Below are positions 46,391-55,989 of a stretch of 64,000 nucleotides of DNA, in pieces (position 1 is the stretch's first letter; each line of letters opens with the position of its first letter). Source of the stretch: Molossus alvarezi. Its lineage: Eukaryota > Chordata > Mammalia > Chiroptera > Molossidae. The stretch spans positions 95,780,591 through 95,844,590 of the forward strand of contig CM073890.1 in NCBI GenBank assembly GCA_037176705.1, given 5' to 3'. The translations under genes and the position numbers were made by a program. A model generated the notes under the pieces. That model worked only from the letters and a program-made list of their open reading frames with translations, did no database searches and had not been told where the DNA came from.

Positions 46391-46974
46391 TGTAATGGAC
46401 TAAATAGTGTTCCCCTAAAAGTCATATGTTGAATCCTAAACCCCAGCACAATCCCTAATGTGTTATATTTGGGGTTAGAACCTTTAACAAGGTGATTTGG
46501 GTTAAATGAGGTTTTAAGGGTGGGGTTTTAATTCGATAAGACTAGTGTTCTTTTTTTAAAAATTGATTTTAGAGAGAGGAAAGGGGAGAGAGAGAGAGAG
46601 AGACATTGATTTGTTGTTCCACTTATTCATGCATTCCTTGGTTGCTTCTTGTATGTGCCCTGACCAAGAATCAAACCTGCCACCTTGGCATACCAGGATG
46701 ACACTCTAACCAACTCAGCTAACTGGCCAGGGCCAAGGCCACTGTTCCAGTGAGAGGAAGTGATACCGGGGATGTGGGCGTACAGAGAAAAGGCCACATG
46801 AGAACACGGCAAGAAGATGGCCATTTGCAAGCCAAGGAAGAGGCCTCTGGAGAAACCAAACCTGCTGTCACTTTGATCTTGGATCTCTAGAACTGTGAGA
46901 AAATCAATTTCTGTTGTTTAAACCATCCAGTCTGTGGTGTTTTGTTACGGCAGATCCTAGGAGACTACTGCACA
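46391..46974 (+). mobile_element. MaLR (MLT1-like) LTR split by a SINE
   Basis: Starts TGTAATGGACTAAATAGTGTTCCCC with 'catatgttgaatcctaaaccccagcacaatccctaatgtg', then, after the SINE, 'atgagaacacggcaagaagatggccatttgcaagcc', 'cctgctgtcactttgatcttgg' and 'gaactgtgagaaaatcaatttctgttgtttaaaccatccagtctgtgg'. Ends near CTACTGCACA. Solo endogenous-retrovirus-like LTR, no viral genes. Confidence 0.8.
46549..46735 (-). mobile_element. Older Ves-type SINE inside the LTR
   Basis: 'aaaaattgattttagagagag', 'atgtgccctgaccaagaatcaaacctgccacc', 'ccaactcagctaactggccagggc'. Shortened centre and no clear TSD. It separates the two LTR halves. Confidence 0.85.
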
Positions 46975-47626
46975 TATTGGACGTGCAGGCAGGTCAAATT
47001 GTCCGTGATTATCTCCTTCCGGCGAGTTGGAGGGTATGGTAAAACACTTGCTATAGAAGGGGTTCGGCAGAGTCTCTGAGTGCTCACCAACAGCACGTGC
47101 CATGACCCATGGACTGTGAGCAGCCCCGACATGTGATATGTCTGAGCTAAGCCGAGATGAGTCGGGGTGTGAACTTTCAGCTGTGCCTCTTTACGGATCA
47201 TGTACTGAGCAGGGCTCTGTGTTCAGCTGCTGTCACAAGGAGTTAGATATTTGAGACAACTGCTACTGGTAGCTGTGAAATGCACAGTGGATGCTGTGTG
47301 AGGGAGAAATATCCCTTTCTCAGGGCCACAAGGGCAATTTGTTAAGACAGCATAACTTGTTACCCCGACTACAAAACATGGTGTTGGAAGAAGGGTGTTG
47401 CCATAACAAAACTGAAAACGTGTGATTGGTTGCACTGTCAGCAGGTTGCAAAGCATTTTTATTGGAGGATGGAAATGTGGTAATCTATGTTATATAGCAT
47501 CAAATATGTTAAAACAATCACTTTGGTCACATAGAAGATTCAAAAGTATAAGAAAGTGGCTGGAAAACACAATATTAACTGTGCCGGCAGAGTGCTATTG
47601 GTTCCATTCTGCAAGGTGTTATTAAA
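46975..47626. other. Unique DNA
   Basis: Moderate GC content. Minus frames 47201-46965 and 47456-47223 have no known domain. No repeat recognised. Confidence 0.4.
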
Positions 47627-48645
47627 AAAACTTCTGCACAGCAAAAGAAACCATCCCCAAAATGGAAAGGAAACCCACTGTATGGGAAAACATATTTGCT
47701 AATGATACATTGGATAAGGGGTTAATTTCCAAAACATATAAAGAACTCATAACTCAACACCAGGAAGACAAACAATCCTATTATCAAATGGGCAAAGGAC
47801 CTGAATAGACACTTCTACAAAAAGGACATACAGATTGCCAATAGACATATGAAAAGATGCTCAACATCACTAATCATCAGAGAAAAGCAAATTAAAACTA
47901 CACTTGCCAGAAAGGCTACCATCAATAAATCAACCAACACGTGCTGGTGAGGATGTGGAGAAAAGGGAACCCTAGTACACCTGGTGGGATTGCAGACTGG
48001 TGCTGCCGCTGTGGAAAACAATATGGTGTTTCCTCAAAAAATTAAAAATGGAACTGTTGTTTGACCCAGTGATCCCACTTCTGGGACTATATCCTACGAA
48101 GCCTGAAACATCAATCAGGAAGACTATATGAACCCCTATGTTCATAGCAGCATTATTTATAATAGCTAAAATCTGGAAACAGCCCAAGTAACCATCAGCA
48201 GCAGATGAGTGGATAAAAAGTTGTAGTACATATACACAGTGGAAATTATGTAACTGTAAAAAAGAAGGCTCTCTTACCCTTTGTGACAGCATGGATGGAC
48301 CTGGAGATTATTATGTTAAGTGAAATAAGCCAGTCAGAGAAACAAAGAAAGACAAATATCACATGATCTCACTTATATGTGGAATCTAATGAACAAATAG
48401 ACTGAAGAAGAAAATAGTCCAGAGGCATGGATGCATGGAACAGGCTGACAGATCGAGGGGTGAGGGGGGAGGGGCTGGGAGAAAGAGATTAACCAAAGAA
48501 CATATATGCATAGCTCCTAACACGGACAGTAGTGTGGGGAAGGCCTGGGGTGGGGCAGGGACTGGGCAGAGGTGGTAAGGGGGGGGATGGGGACAGCTGT
48601 AAAACTGTAAATAATAAAAAGTAAATAAATAAAAATAAAGAGATG
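47627..48645 (+). pseudogene. L1 ORF2 C-terminal third and 3' UTR
   Basis: Plus-strand L1, 5'-truncated at 'aaaaacttctgcacagcaaaag'. Recognisable ORF2 pieces: 'gaatagacacttctacaaaaagg', 'tggtgaggatgtggagaaaaggg', 'gacccagtgatcccacttctgggactatatcc', 'ttcatagcagcattatttataatagctaaaatctgg'. Frames are broken by several stops and indels. The 3' UTR has G-rich blocks (48457-48480 and 48536-48595) and ends AAATAATAAAAAGTAAATAAATAAAAATAAAG. No certain TSD. Confidence 0.9.
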
Positions 48646-48818
48646 AGATGAGCTAGGTAAAGCATCCTTGTTCAGAGAGGGAGTTCATGGTCTTATATTA
48701 TTGGAAGAACCAATTGCTTTGGGATCCTAACTATAAGAGATAGTTAAACAAATAATTTAGAAATAAAGGCCTTGAAAACCTTTTGGTAACTAAAAAGCTT
48801 TAGGAAAAAGGTTTGATT
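48646..48818. other. Short unique stretch
   Basis: Pre-insertion DNA between two L1-derived pieces; nothing recognised. Confidence 0.35.
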
Positions 48819-49018
48819 AAGAGTATGGTCTTTCGCATGTACGAGCATAACCGATAGACACGGACAACAAAGCTGGGGATGGGGTGGGGAGGGTGGGGAG
48901 GAGGGTGTCAATGGGGGAAAAAAGGAGAAACATCTGTAACAAAAATAAATAAATTTAAAAAAAAAGTGCAAAGTTGTGAAAGAAAGAAAAAAAAAAAAAA
49001 AAAAGAGTATGATATTTC
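48819..49018 (+). mobile_element. Very short L1 3' tail with TSD
   Basis: About 135 bp of young-type L1 3' UTR (48835-48969): 'gataGACACGGACAACAAAG'-like start, a G-rich block (48874-48908), GAAACATCTGTAACAAAAATAAATAAATTTAAAAAAAAA. It is followed by 21 bp of non-L1 sequence and a second A-run. TSD AAGAGTATGGTCTTTC (48819-48834) against AAGAGTATGATATTTC (49003-49018), 14 of 16. Confidence 0.88.
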
Positions 49019-49240
49019 ACCTGGCTGGTGTGGCTCAGTGGTTGAGCATTGACCCATGCACCAAGAAGTCATGGTTTGATTCCTGGCCAGGGCACATGCC
49101 CAGGTTGTGGGCCAAATCCCCAGTGGGGGACATGCAGGAGGAGGCCCATTTGATGTTTCTCTCTCTCATTAATATTTCTCTCTCTTCCTCTCACTCTAAA
49201 AAATCAATAGAAACATTTTTAAAAAGAGTATGATCTTCTC
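49003..49240 (+). mobile_element. Ves SINE, type B, at the same target
   Basis: Head ACCTGGCTGGTGTGGCTCAG from 49019, 3' end near 49223. TSD AAGAGTATGATATTTC (49003-49018) against AAGAGTATGATCTTCT (49224-49239). The left TSD copy is also the right TSD copy of the L1 tail upstream. Confidence 0.92.
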
Positions 49241-49396
49241 ATATCCAATATTGTGATTTATAAAAAATCTATATTTGATCATTCAAATACTAAATATATA
49301 TTTCTCATATTTGTCCACAGTTCCTGGCTAACACCTCCCCAAACTCTTGGAATTTCCTCAAAGATAAGAAAATGGAAGCATCTTTTGTTATAATAA
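49241..49396. other. Short unique stretch
   Basis: AT-rich, nothing recognised. Confidence 0.3.
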
Positions 49397-49592
49397 TTTT
49401 AAAAAATATGTTTTTATTGGTTTTAGAGAGAGAGAAAAGGAGAGGGAGATAGAAACATTGATGAGGAAGAAACACCAAACATTGCCTCCTGTATGTCCCC
49501 TACGGGAGATCAAGCCCACAACCTGGGCATGTGCCCTGATAGGGTATCAAAGCAATGGTCTCTTGATGCATGGACCCATGCTCAACCAAACT
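49397..49592 (-). mobile_element. Ves-type SINE, head truncated
   Basis: 'tatgtttttattggttttagagagagag', 'tgcctcctgtatgtcccctacgggagatcaagcccacaacctgggcatgtgccctgat', ending at 'catggacccatgctcaacc'. The final tRNA-head part is missing, so it is 5'-truncated or decayed. No TSD found. Confidence 0.85.
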
Positions 49593-49649
49593 ATTTTCTA
49601 GGTGTTCCTTTCTTTTATACAAGATACTTTTCTTATGTTATTGGGTTGA

Positions 49650-50480
49650 CTGGGCTCGTTATACTATTTGGTCTCTTGACTTCAGTTCCTGAAATGGCTT
49701 CAAAGTCATAAACGTGAAATGAATGTCTTATTATTCATAATAAGCCCCATTCTGCCACAACTGGGTTTATTCATAAGGTGACTTTTGGAAAGCACACAGG
49801 GATGGGGGGCTGGCTGCTAGGAGAACTAACCATGTGATTACAGGATTGGAATTTTCATTCCTACCCTCCTGACCTCCAGAGAGAGGAGAGGGGCAGGAGG
49901 TTGAATTGATCATCAGTGATTTAATCAATCATGCCCATGTAATGCAGCCTCTGTAAAACAGAAAAGGACAGGATTCAGAGAGCTTCCAGGTTGGTGAACA
50001 TGTGGGGATTTGGGGATAATGGCAGACTTAGAGAGAGATGGAATCTCTGTCCCCTTTCCCCTTACCTTACTCTATGCCCCTGTGCGTCTCTTCCATCAGG
50101 CTGGTCCTGAGCTATATCCTTTTATAATAAATTGGTGATGTAGTAAGCAAAATACTCCTGGGAATTCTGTGAGCTGCTCTAGCATATTAATTAAACCCTA
50201 TGAGGAGAGTCATGGCACGTCCCTTCTATAGCCGGTTAGTCAAAATGAACACAGGTGACAACCTGGACTGGGGACTGATGTCTGAAGTGGTAGGGGTGTC
50301 AGTCTTGTAGGACTGAACCCATATCCTTTGGAAGCTGATGCTGTCTTCCAGTACATAGTATGAGAATTGAGTTGCTTGGTGTTGGAAACTCCCCACCTGC
50401 ACACGTTAAATTGGTCCCAGAAACATTGGTGATCAGTGTGGGATCACAGTCAGAATATTACCATATTAGCCCAGTAACTT
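49650..50480 (+). mobile_element. Solo LTR of an endogenous retrovirus-like family
   Basis: A long run of known LTR phrases: 'cttattattcataataagccccattctgcc', 'gttgaattgatcatcagtgatttaatcaatcatgcc', 'gagagcttccaggttggtgaacatg', 'ctgagctatatccttttataataaattggt' (polyA-signal region near 50125), 'cttctatagccggttagtcaaaa' and 'gggtgtcagtcttgtaggactgaaccc'. No internal viral genes. The exact family was not recalled, and the ends are approximate. Confidence 0.75.
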
Positions 50481-50501
50481 TAAGGTAGTAGCTGCTAAAT
50501 T

Positions 50502-50522
50502 ACCCCCCCCCCCCAAAAAAAA
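50502..50522. repeat. C run followed by A run
   Basis: About 12 C then about 10 A; simple homopolymers. Confidence 0.9.
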
Positions 50523-50762
50523 ACCCTTGTGTATGAGAGAAAATAAATATTGATGAAATCTAAAAAAGAAAACTAAAACTAAAGTTGAGCATATCTTTAT
50601 ATTTATTGACCATTTGAATTTCCTCTTCTGCATATTAGCTATATATTTTGCTCATTTTTCTCTCGGGTATTTTATTCTTTTTAACTGATCTGTATGTTGT
50701 GGGATTTTGTCTCCACATGGACTCCAAATATATCCCCCTTCCCCACTTGTTTCCTAACTTTG

Positions 50763-51002
50763 TGTTGTCATTAAAAAAAAATTTTTTTTTCCTGTATTGG
50801 TTTTATAGAGAGAGGAAGTGAGAGAGAGAGAGAGAGAAACATTGATGAGAGAGAACATCTATTGGCCTCCTCCTGCATGTCCCCCACTGGAGATCGGGCC
50901 CACAACCTGGGCATATGCCCCAACTGGGAATCAAATTGCTGACCTCTTGGTATATGGGTGGACGCTCAACTACTGAGCCATACTGGCTGGACTGTTGTCA
51001 TT
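50763..51002 (-). mobile_element. Ves SINE, type B, with TSD
   Basis: Body about 50773-50992. TSD TGTTGTCATT at 50763-50772 and 50993-51002, perfect. 'cccccactggagatcgggcccacaacctgggcatatgcccc' in the middle; head ends ACTGGCTGGAC. Confidence 0.93.
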
Positions 51003-51329
51003 TTTTTTTTAAATATAAAAGATTTACTTTTACATGTGGCTCAAATCTATCAATCATTCACTTGATGGATCGCAAAAACTATTTTCTAGATGTTCCTTTC
51101 TTACACATAAAATAATTTTCTTATGTTATTGGGGTGTCTAGGCCCCCTAAACAATGTCAAAGAGTGACTTTAAAAGCAGGCACTGTTGCCTTTTTCCTAA
51201 CTTTAATTTGAGTGTTTCTAAACCTTTACCCAAAAATAGTATCTTTATTATAGATCAGATTTGTTTGGAGTATTAAATGAGGTCTATAATAATAAGCTAC
51301 AAGTAATAGCTGTTATTTATTATTTGTCA
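51003..51329. other. Unique DNA with a segment shared with 49592-49660
   Basis: 51081-51145 is a near-duplicate of 49592-49660 (see findings). The remainder is unassigned. Confidence 0.4.
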
Positions 51330-51412
51330 AACCACTTACGTTCTCTGTTCCAAGTCTTCTTACTTGTAAATGAAGGACTGGAGCTGGATAATCTCTAAGG
51401 CTTTGTGTTCAG
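51330..51412 (+). mobile_element. MIR-type fragment
   Basis: 'ttacttgtaaatgaaggactggagctggataatctctaagg' corresponds to the downstream part of MIR-related SINEs (equivalent of 'catctgtaaaatgaagggattg...gatgatctctaagg'). Confidence 0.5.
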
Positions 51413-51699
51413 CATAATTCATCATGAAATTTCAAGATAAATTTTCAAAAAGTCCCATGTCATTTCATCAACCTGCATAAACAGTGAGCTCACCTGTGAC
51501 ATGAAGGCACTTGAGCACCAAGAACAAGGACACCCCTAGTCATCCCAGTAACTCATGCTCAGATTTGTAAAGTAGTCTGAGGCAAAAAAATCCATCTTAA
51601 TTTTGGCCTATTTCCAGTTACTTTATAAAGCTGTTTGGCAACTTTCATTAAAGGGGGTAAAAACTGAAGCTGAGAGGAAATAAAAGTAGAGCAGTGGTT
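51413..51699. other. Unique stretch
   Basis: Nothing recognised. Confidence 0.35.
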
Positions 51700-52200
51700 G
51701 GAAAATCACTGGTGAATATGGCAACACCCCAGTTTGAAAAGCCAGCTGTAATCGAGTCAGTCTTGGAGTAAAAGCAAGTTTTATTGTAGCGTTTCCCCCC
51801 TCCGACGAGGGTTGGGACTCAATATCTGAAAGGTATAAAGAGAAATAAGACCAAAATTGGGAATAAAACAATTAATTCCCTATGTCGTATTAAAGTAGGA
51901 GGAGCGAAGGAAGGAGCGAAATGCTCACCGGGAAAATCACTGAAATTGCTGAGGAATGAAAATGGGAAGTAGCCAGAAAGTGCGCCGAGCGGAGGAGCAA
52001 AGACTGCCAGAAACTGGCAGGAGTTACACGAGATGAAGCCAGAAGGGAACACACCAGGGCCTGCAGTGAGTCAGACTTTATAAACGGAGTTACGGGGGAG
52101 GGAGCAAGGGAGTGTGCCTGTGGGCGCCCAGGACAGAGGAGGGTGAGAAGAGTAAAGAAAGGGTCAGAAGGCCACCGATTCAAAAATACTAGTGTGAAGC
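51700..52200 (-). other. Possible old ERV LTR, minus strand
   Basis: On the minus strand: a TATA-like TTTATAAAG (about 52077-52084), a C-rich stretch, then an AATAAAACTTGCTTTTACTCC string (about 51787 downward), which is the usual look of an LTR R/U5 junction. Spread-out composition also differs from the flanks. Three open frames here (about 77-97 codons) show no viral motif. No TG..CA ends or TSD were placed. Confidence 0.35.
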
Positions 52201-54165
52201 TAGTTGGAGAAGCCCCTGGACAGAGATGCTCAGCAGATTTTCAGACAGCAGATTGTGGATGAAAAATGCCCAACAAATGGTAATATGTGTCATCATTTAA
52301 TCTCCGGAGGCGGGGGAACTGCAGACGTGTAGTGGAAGTAACAGCAAAATCGCCTCCCCTGACCCACAGGGCAGATGGACGGGCCAGGAGCAGGCTGAAA
52401 ACAGCTCTCGTGTAGTTTTACATGTGGAGTTTGGGGCAAGAGATCAAAAGAAAGTCCACGTAACACATGGTTAAATATTTTTCAAGTTACAAATCAAGCT
52501 ACCAAACTGTTAAATAGAAGTTCTGTCTGCCTGCCCTGACAAAATACCATCTGAAAGTCTTGCAGGCCAGGTTCACGTTAGAATTCTCGGACTTCTTGGA
52601 ATTAGAACGAAGCAGTATTTGGAGAGCTGACTCGTGGTCTCAGGACCTTGGCCTATACCCCCCCCCCCCCCATCCCACCACCCAGTCCCTTTTCTGTTCC
52701 TTACTCTGCCCTGCACTGGAGGGCCTGGCTTGCAAAGTGTGGACACCCTGGCTTATATACTGAAACTCCATTTCCTACCCCTCTCACATGATGCCCTTTG
52801 CTTCCTCCTCAGGCCTAGATGCTTCTGGGGAGGAAAGAACAGACCTTGGGAGAGGCTTCTGTAGTCCTTGGAAGTATGTTTGGACTGTTCCAATAAGGAG
52901 TTCCTGGTCCTGAATATCCGGACTGTGGGCTGTGGGCAGATGGCAGTCCTGGCCCTACTGACTCTTCCCCCTCGGAGTGAGAGCCAGAGTGGATGTCTGG
53001 AGCATGGACATCAGGACAGAGTATCCTCTTGCCCAGGTCTAAGGTAGTTCTTCATTCTGAGCTCTGTAAACAGGAATGCTTGCATCGTGGCAAAGTTTCT
53101 GTAAACAGAAACTAAGAGTTCTTAGCACTGGAGGAAATACAACAGTTTCTATCAGAGCAAAGCTCTTCTATGGGAAGCAAAGGTATTACATTCACAGACT
53201 CAACTTTTCTGGCCATTCGTATAGCCAGACATTGGGCTCCAAAGACCTTCTTTCTTGATTTCTACCTGTTGGATCTCAGGTTGAGAGTTTATTGTGCCCA
53301 AAGGTAAGAGTAGCCAAACACAGACAAGTCATCCAGGCTCTCAGAAAAGAAAATTTTCTATATTCAGACACACATGAAGCCTGGGTTGCAGCACCCTTTA
53401 GGATATAGAAATACAATCTGTAAAACTGAATGTATATTTTATCATTTTCATCAGGTAAGTGCCTATTTGCTTAATTTTCATTTAGACTTGTCTTACTCTT
53501 GCTAGTTTTCACATCTTCCCCCCTAGAGGATACTCTCTGAAACAGCTCTCAGCTCAGGCCTGACTGATGCCAGGTCTTCTGAACACCTCGCAGCAGAGGA
53601 GTTATGTCAATGTGCTGAAGTCGCGGGCCGAGCTCAGGGAGTAAGGGTGTGGGGAGGGCAGGTATACTCAGGATTTACTTTTCAGCAGCCATCCTGTTAA
53701 ATGTCCCATCCCACTTCGTGTCTGAGGGAGAACAACATTATTTAAATCCCCTCAAGTCTGTGTGTGTGTGTCTTCCTGAAGCAAGAATTGACATCAAACT
53801 GAGTGTTTTTATCTCTCACAGTTTTTGCAGAAAGCTTAAGGTTAGAATACCAGGCACCCTTAGAACATAAGTGGATCTGCCTGCAGGGTTTTTGGTACTC
53901 GGCAGGGGAATATAAAGTACAGGATGAAGAAAGTTATGACTCTGACTATTTGGCAGAGCTCTGTTTTAAATTTCACGGATACGTGGGCTTCCCATTTCTG
54001 AACAAAATCAGGACCTAGTAAAGCGTCTGCACCAGTTTTTAACAGCTCAAGTTTAAACTTCGGTTCCCTGAAGCAGGAGTGCTTGCATCTTGGCAAAGCA
54101 TAAAACCCTCCTGCCTGGATCAGCTCGCCTGGTCTCTGCTGGTGAAGGTCACATTGGGCCAGTTA
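52201..54165. other. Unique DNA, no gene recognised
   Basis: Mixed GC. Contains a C run (about 52658-52671), several open frames with no known domain (for instance 53803-54018 and 53860-54096 on opposite strands) and a 24-bp near-repeat (53071 and 54080; see findings). Confidence 0.4.
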
Positions 54166-54382
54166 CCTGGGACTCGGCGTTTCTTGGCACTACCGACATT
54201 TTAGGCCAAAAAATTCTTTGTTGTGGGGCTGTCCTGTGCACTGTTGGATCTTTAGCAGCATCCCCGGCCTCTACCATTAGATGCTATGTCCTGTGCCCCC
54301 AGTACTTAGTTGTGACAACCAAACATGCCCCCAGGCACTGGCCCCTCGTGGCTAAAACCACTCTTGATTGAGAACCAGCCAG
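54166..54382 (-). mobile_element. MER20 element
   Basis: Reversed MER20: 'tttcttggcactaccgacattttaggccaaaaaattctttgttgtggggctgtcctgtgcactgttggatctttagcagcatccccggcctctaccattagatg', then 'gttgtgacaaccaaacatgcccccaggc' and 'tgattgagaaccagc'. A non-autonomous hAT DNA transposon. MER20 copies elsewhere in mammals have been reported as gene regulators in the uterus; nothing here tests that. Confidence 0.85.
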
Positions 54383-54812
54383 CAGCAGGTTCTGTGCATG
54401 GTGGGCAGGAAGAGGGGGAGGGAACCCTGCCCCAGGAAGGTGAAAGAGCTGCTGTTGGCTCTGGGGCAGGAGGGGAGGGGCGGGGCAGGGTGAAGGCGCA
54501 CTTGCTGTGCATTACATGCACTTTATTTGTGCTTTTACAGAAACTGGGCTTTTCCAAACTGGAGTGTAGGCCAGGGCTCCACTAAGCCAGAAGGTAAACC
54601 TTAGAGTGTCAGTTTTACTTGATGTAAATATTTAGAACATCTATTCTGATGTTAAACTGCTTGCATAAAGACTAAAATATAACCTGTGTACAAATAGTGA
54701 CGTTAACGTTAAAACTTCAAATACATTTCGCACCTGAGTTGGGTCCCTCAGGACTAGCTCTGCCCCCAGAATCTCCATAGGCACGAACCTGCTCTCATCG
54801 GCTGCTGGGTTC
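54383..54812. other. GC-rich short stretch then unique DNA
   Basis: 54400-54500 is G-rich with GGGGAGGGGCGGGGC (about 54471-54485), a consensus-like GC box for Sp1-type factors. Opposite frames (54306-54557, 54325-54585) have no known domain. Confidence 0.35.
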
Positions 54813-55159
54813 TGTGGACTGAATCACGGTGTCCCCTCAAAATCCATATGTTGAAGCCTAATCCTCAGTGTGATGGCGTTTGAGATGGGCCTTTGGGAGG
54901 TAATTGGGTCGTGGGGTGGAGTCCTCATGAGTGGCATCAGTGCCCTTCTAAGAAGCGCCATGAGAGAGCCTGCTGTCTCTCTGTTTTCCGCGATGTAAGG
55001 GCGCAGGGTGAAGGGGGCCATCTGTCAGCGAGCAAGAGGACTCTCAGCGGACCCTGAATCTGCCGGGCCTGATCTCGGCACGTCCGAGTCTCCAGAACCG
55101 TGGTTGTTGTTCGAGTCACCTGGTCCGTGGTGTTCTGTGACAGCCACCAGGCGAGGACA
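54813..55159 (+). mobile_element. MST-like MaLR solo LTR with TSD
   Basis: Starts TGTGGACTGAATCACGGTGTCCCC and includes 'catatgttgaagcctaatcctcagtgtgatgg', 'gggcctttgggaggtaattgggtcgtgggg', 'cctcatgagtggcatcagtgcccttctaagaag' and an 'agtctccagaaccgtg' end region; the last bases are GAGGACA. Flanked by GGTTC (54808-54812) and GGTGC (55160-55164), a 5-bp TSD with one change. ERVL-MaLR class, non-coding. Confidence 0.85.
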
Positions 55160-55219
55160 GGTGCTTGGTGGAGCACGAGGAATGCATGGTGCACGCCAAG
55201 CAGTGTAATCTCTGCAGGT

Positions 55220-55318
55220 TTCTGTGCATTCGGTAGCTTACTCCTCTTTTTTCTTAGATAAAGGAAACTAAGGCTCAGAGAGGTTAAGCAATTTATCCAA
55301 GTGCACACAACTATTGTA
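55220..55318 (-). mobile_element. MIR fragment
   Basis: 'ttcttagataaaggaaactaaggctcagagaggttaagcaatttatccaagtgcacacaac' is the reversed MIR core (equivalent of 'ttacagatgaggaaactgaggc'). Confidence 0.75.
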
Positions 55319-55989
55319 CAACTATGATCTGCACTTTTTAGTCTTACTTCAAACTTTATGTTCCTTTTTATTTGATGTCTTAGTAGGCAGGGTTAGATCT
55401 GAACCGACTTTTGAGGGAGGTGAAATTTGGCCTCCTCTTTTTCACTCTCACTTTTGTGCTGCCTTTTCCCTTTCCCCTTGTAACGCCCTTCCCAGAAACC
55501 CAAACACGCGGTGCTCCCCGCGCCCAGGCTGAACGTCCGGCAGTGCGCCCGCCCGTTACCGTCCCAGGGCTGCTTGGGCTGCCTGGCGGAAGGCCTGGCA
55601 TCGTGCAGCGTCTGGAGGCTTCGCTCGGAGGGGATGATGGGGTGGTGGTAAGTGCAGACACTGCCTTCGAACACTTCTTTGTCTTTAAGTCCAGAAGTCT
55701 GAAGGGTCCTATCATTTATCGGACAGGAAAGACCAAATTGTCTTGAATTTTCTAGAAAGCCACAGGGGAGAGCAAACAAGAGAAGGAACTGGGAGATACG
55801 CACTGTTCTTCCTTGGCTCCTTTGTAGGACCTCCCCCCACCTTTTCCTCCTCTTTTCCTCTTCGAGCCTGTGCTCACACCAGAGCACGAGGGAGATGCAG
55901 CTGCCTGGTGTCCGCTGGCAGGGTCTCGAGGCAGCGGTTTAGTCTGTCTCGTTATCCTCTCCGCGGCTGACCCCAGAAATGCTTAGTTT
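55319..55989. other. CpG-richer unique region, open on both strands
   Basis: 55490-55640 has many CpG (for example CACGCGG, CCGCGCCC, CGTCCGGC, GCGCCCGCCCG), unlike the rest of the window. Two overlapping frames are open: 55411-55746 plus (111 codons) and 55887-55393 minus (164 codons), with no recognised domain. Could be a small CpG island or alternative promoter; could also be a decayed repeat-rich patch. Not called as a gene. Confidence 0.35.
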
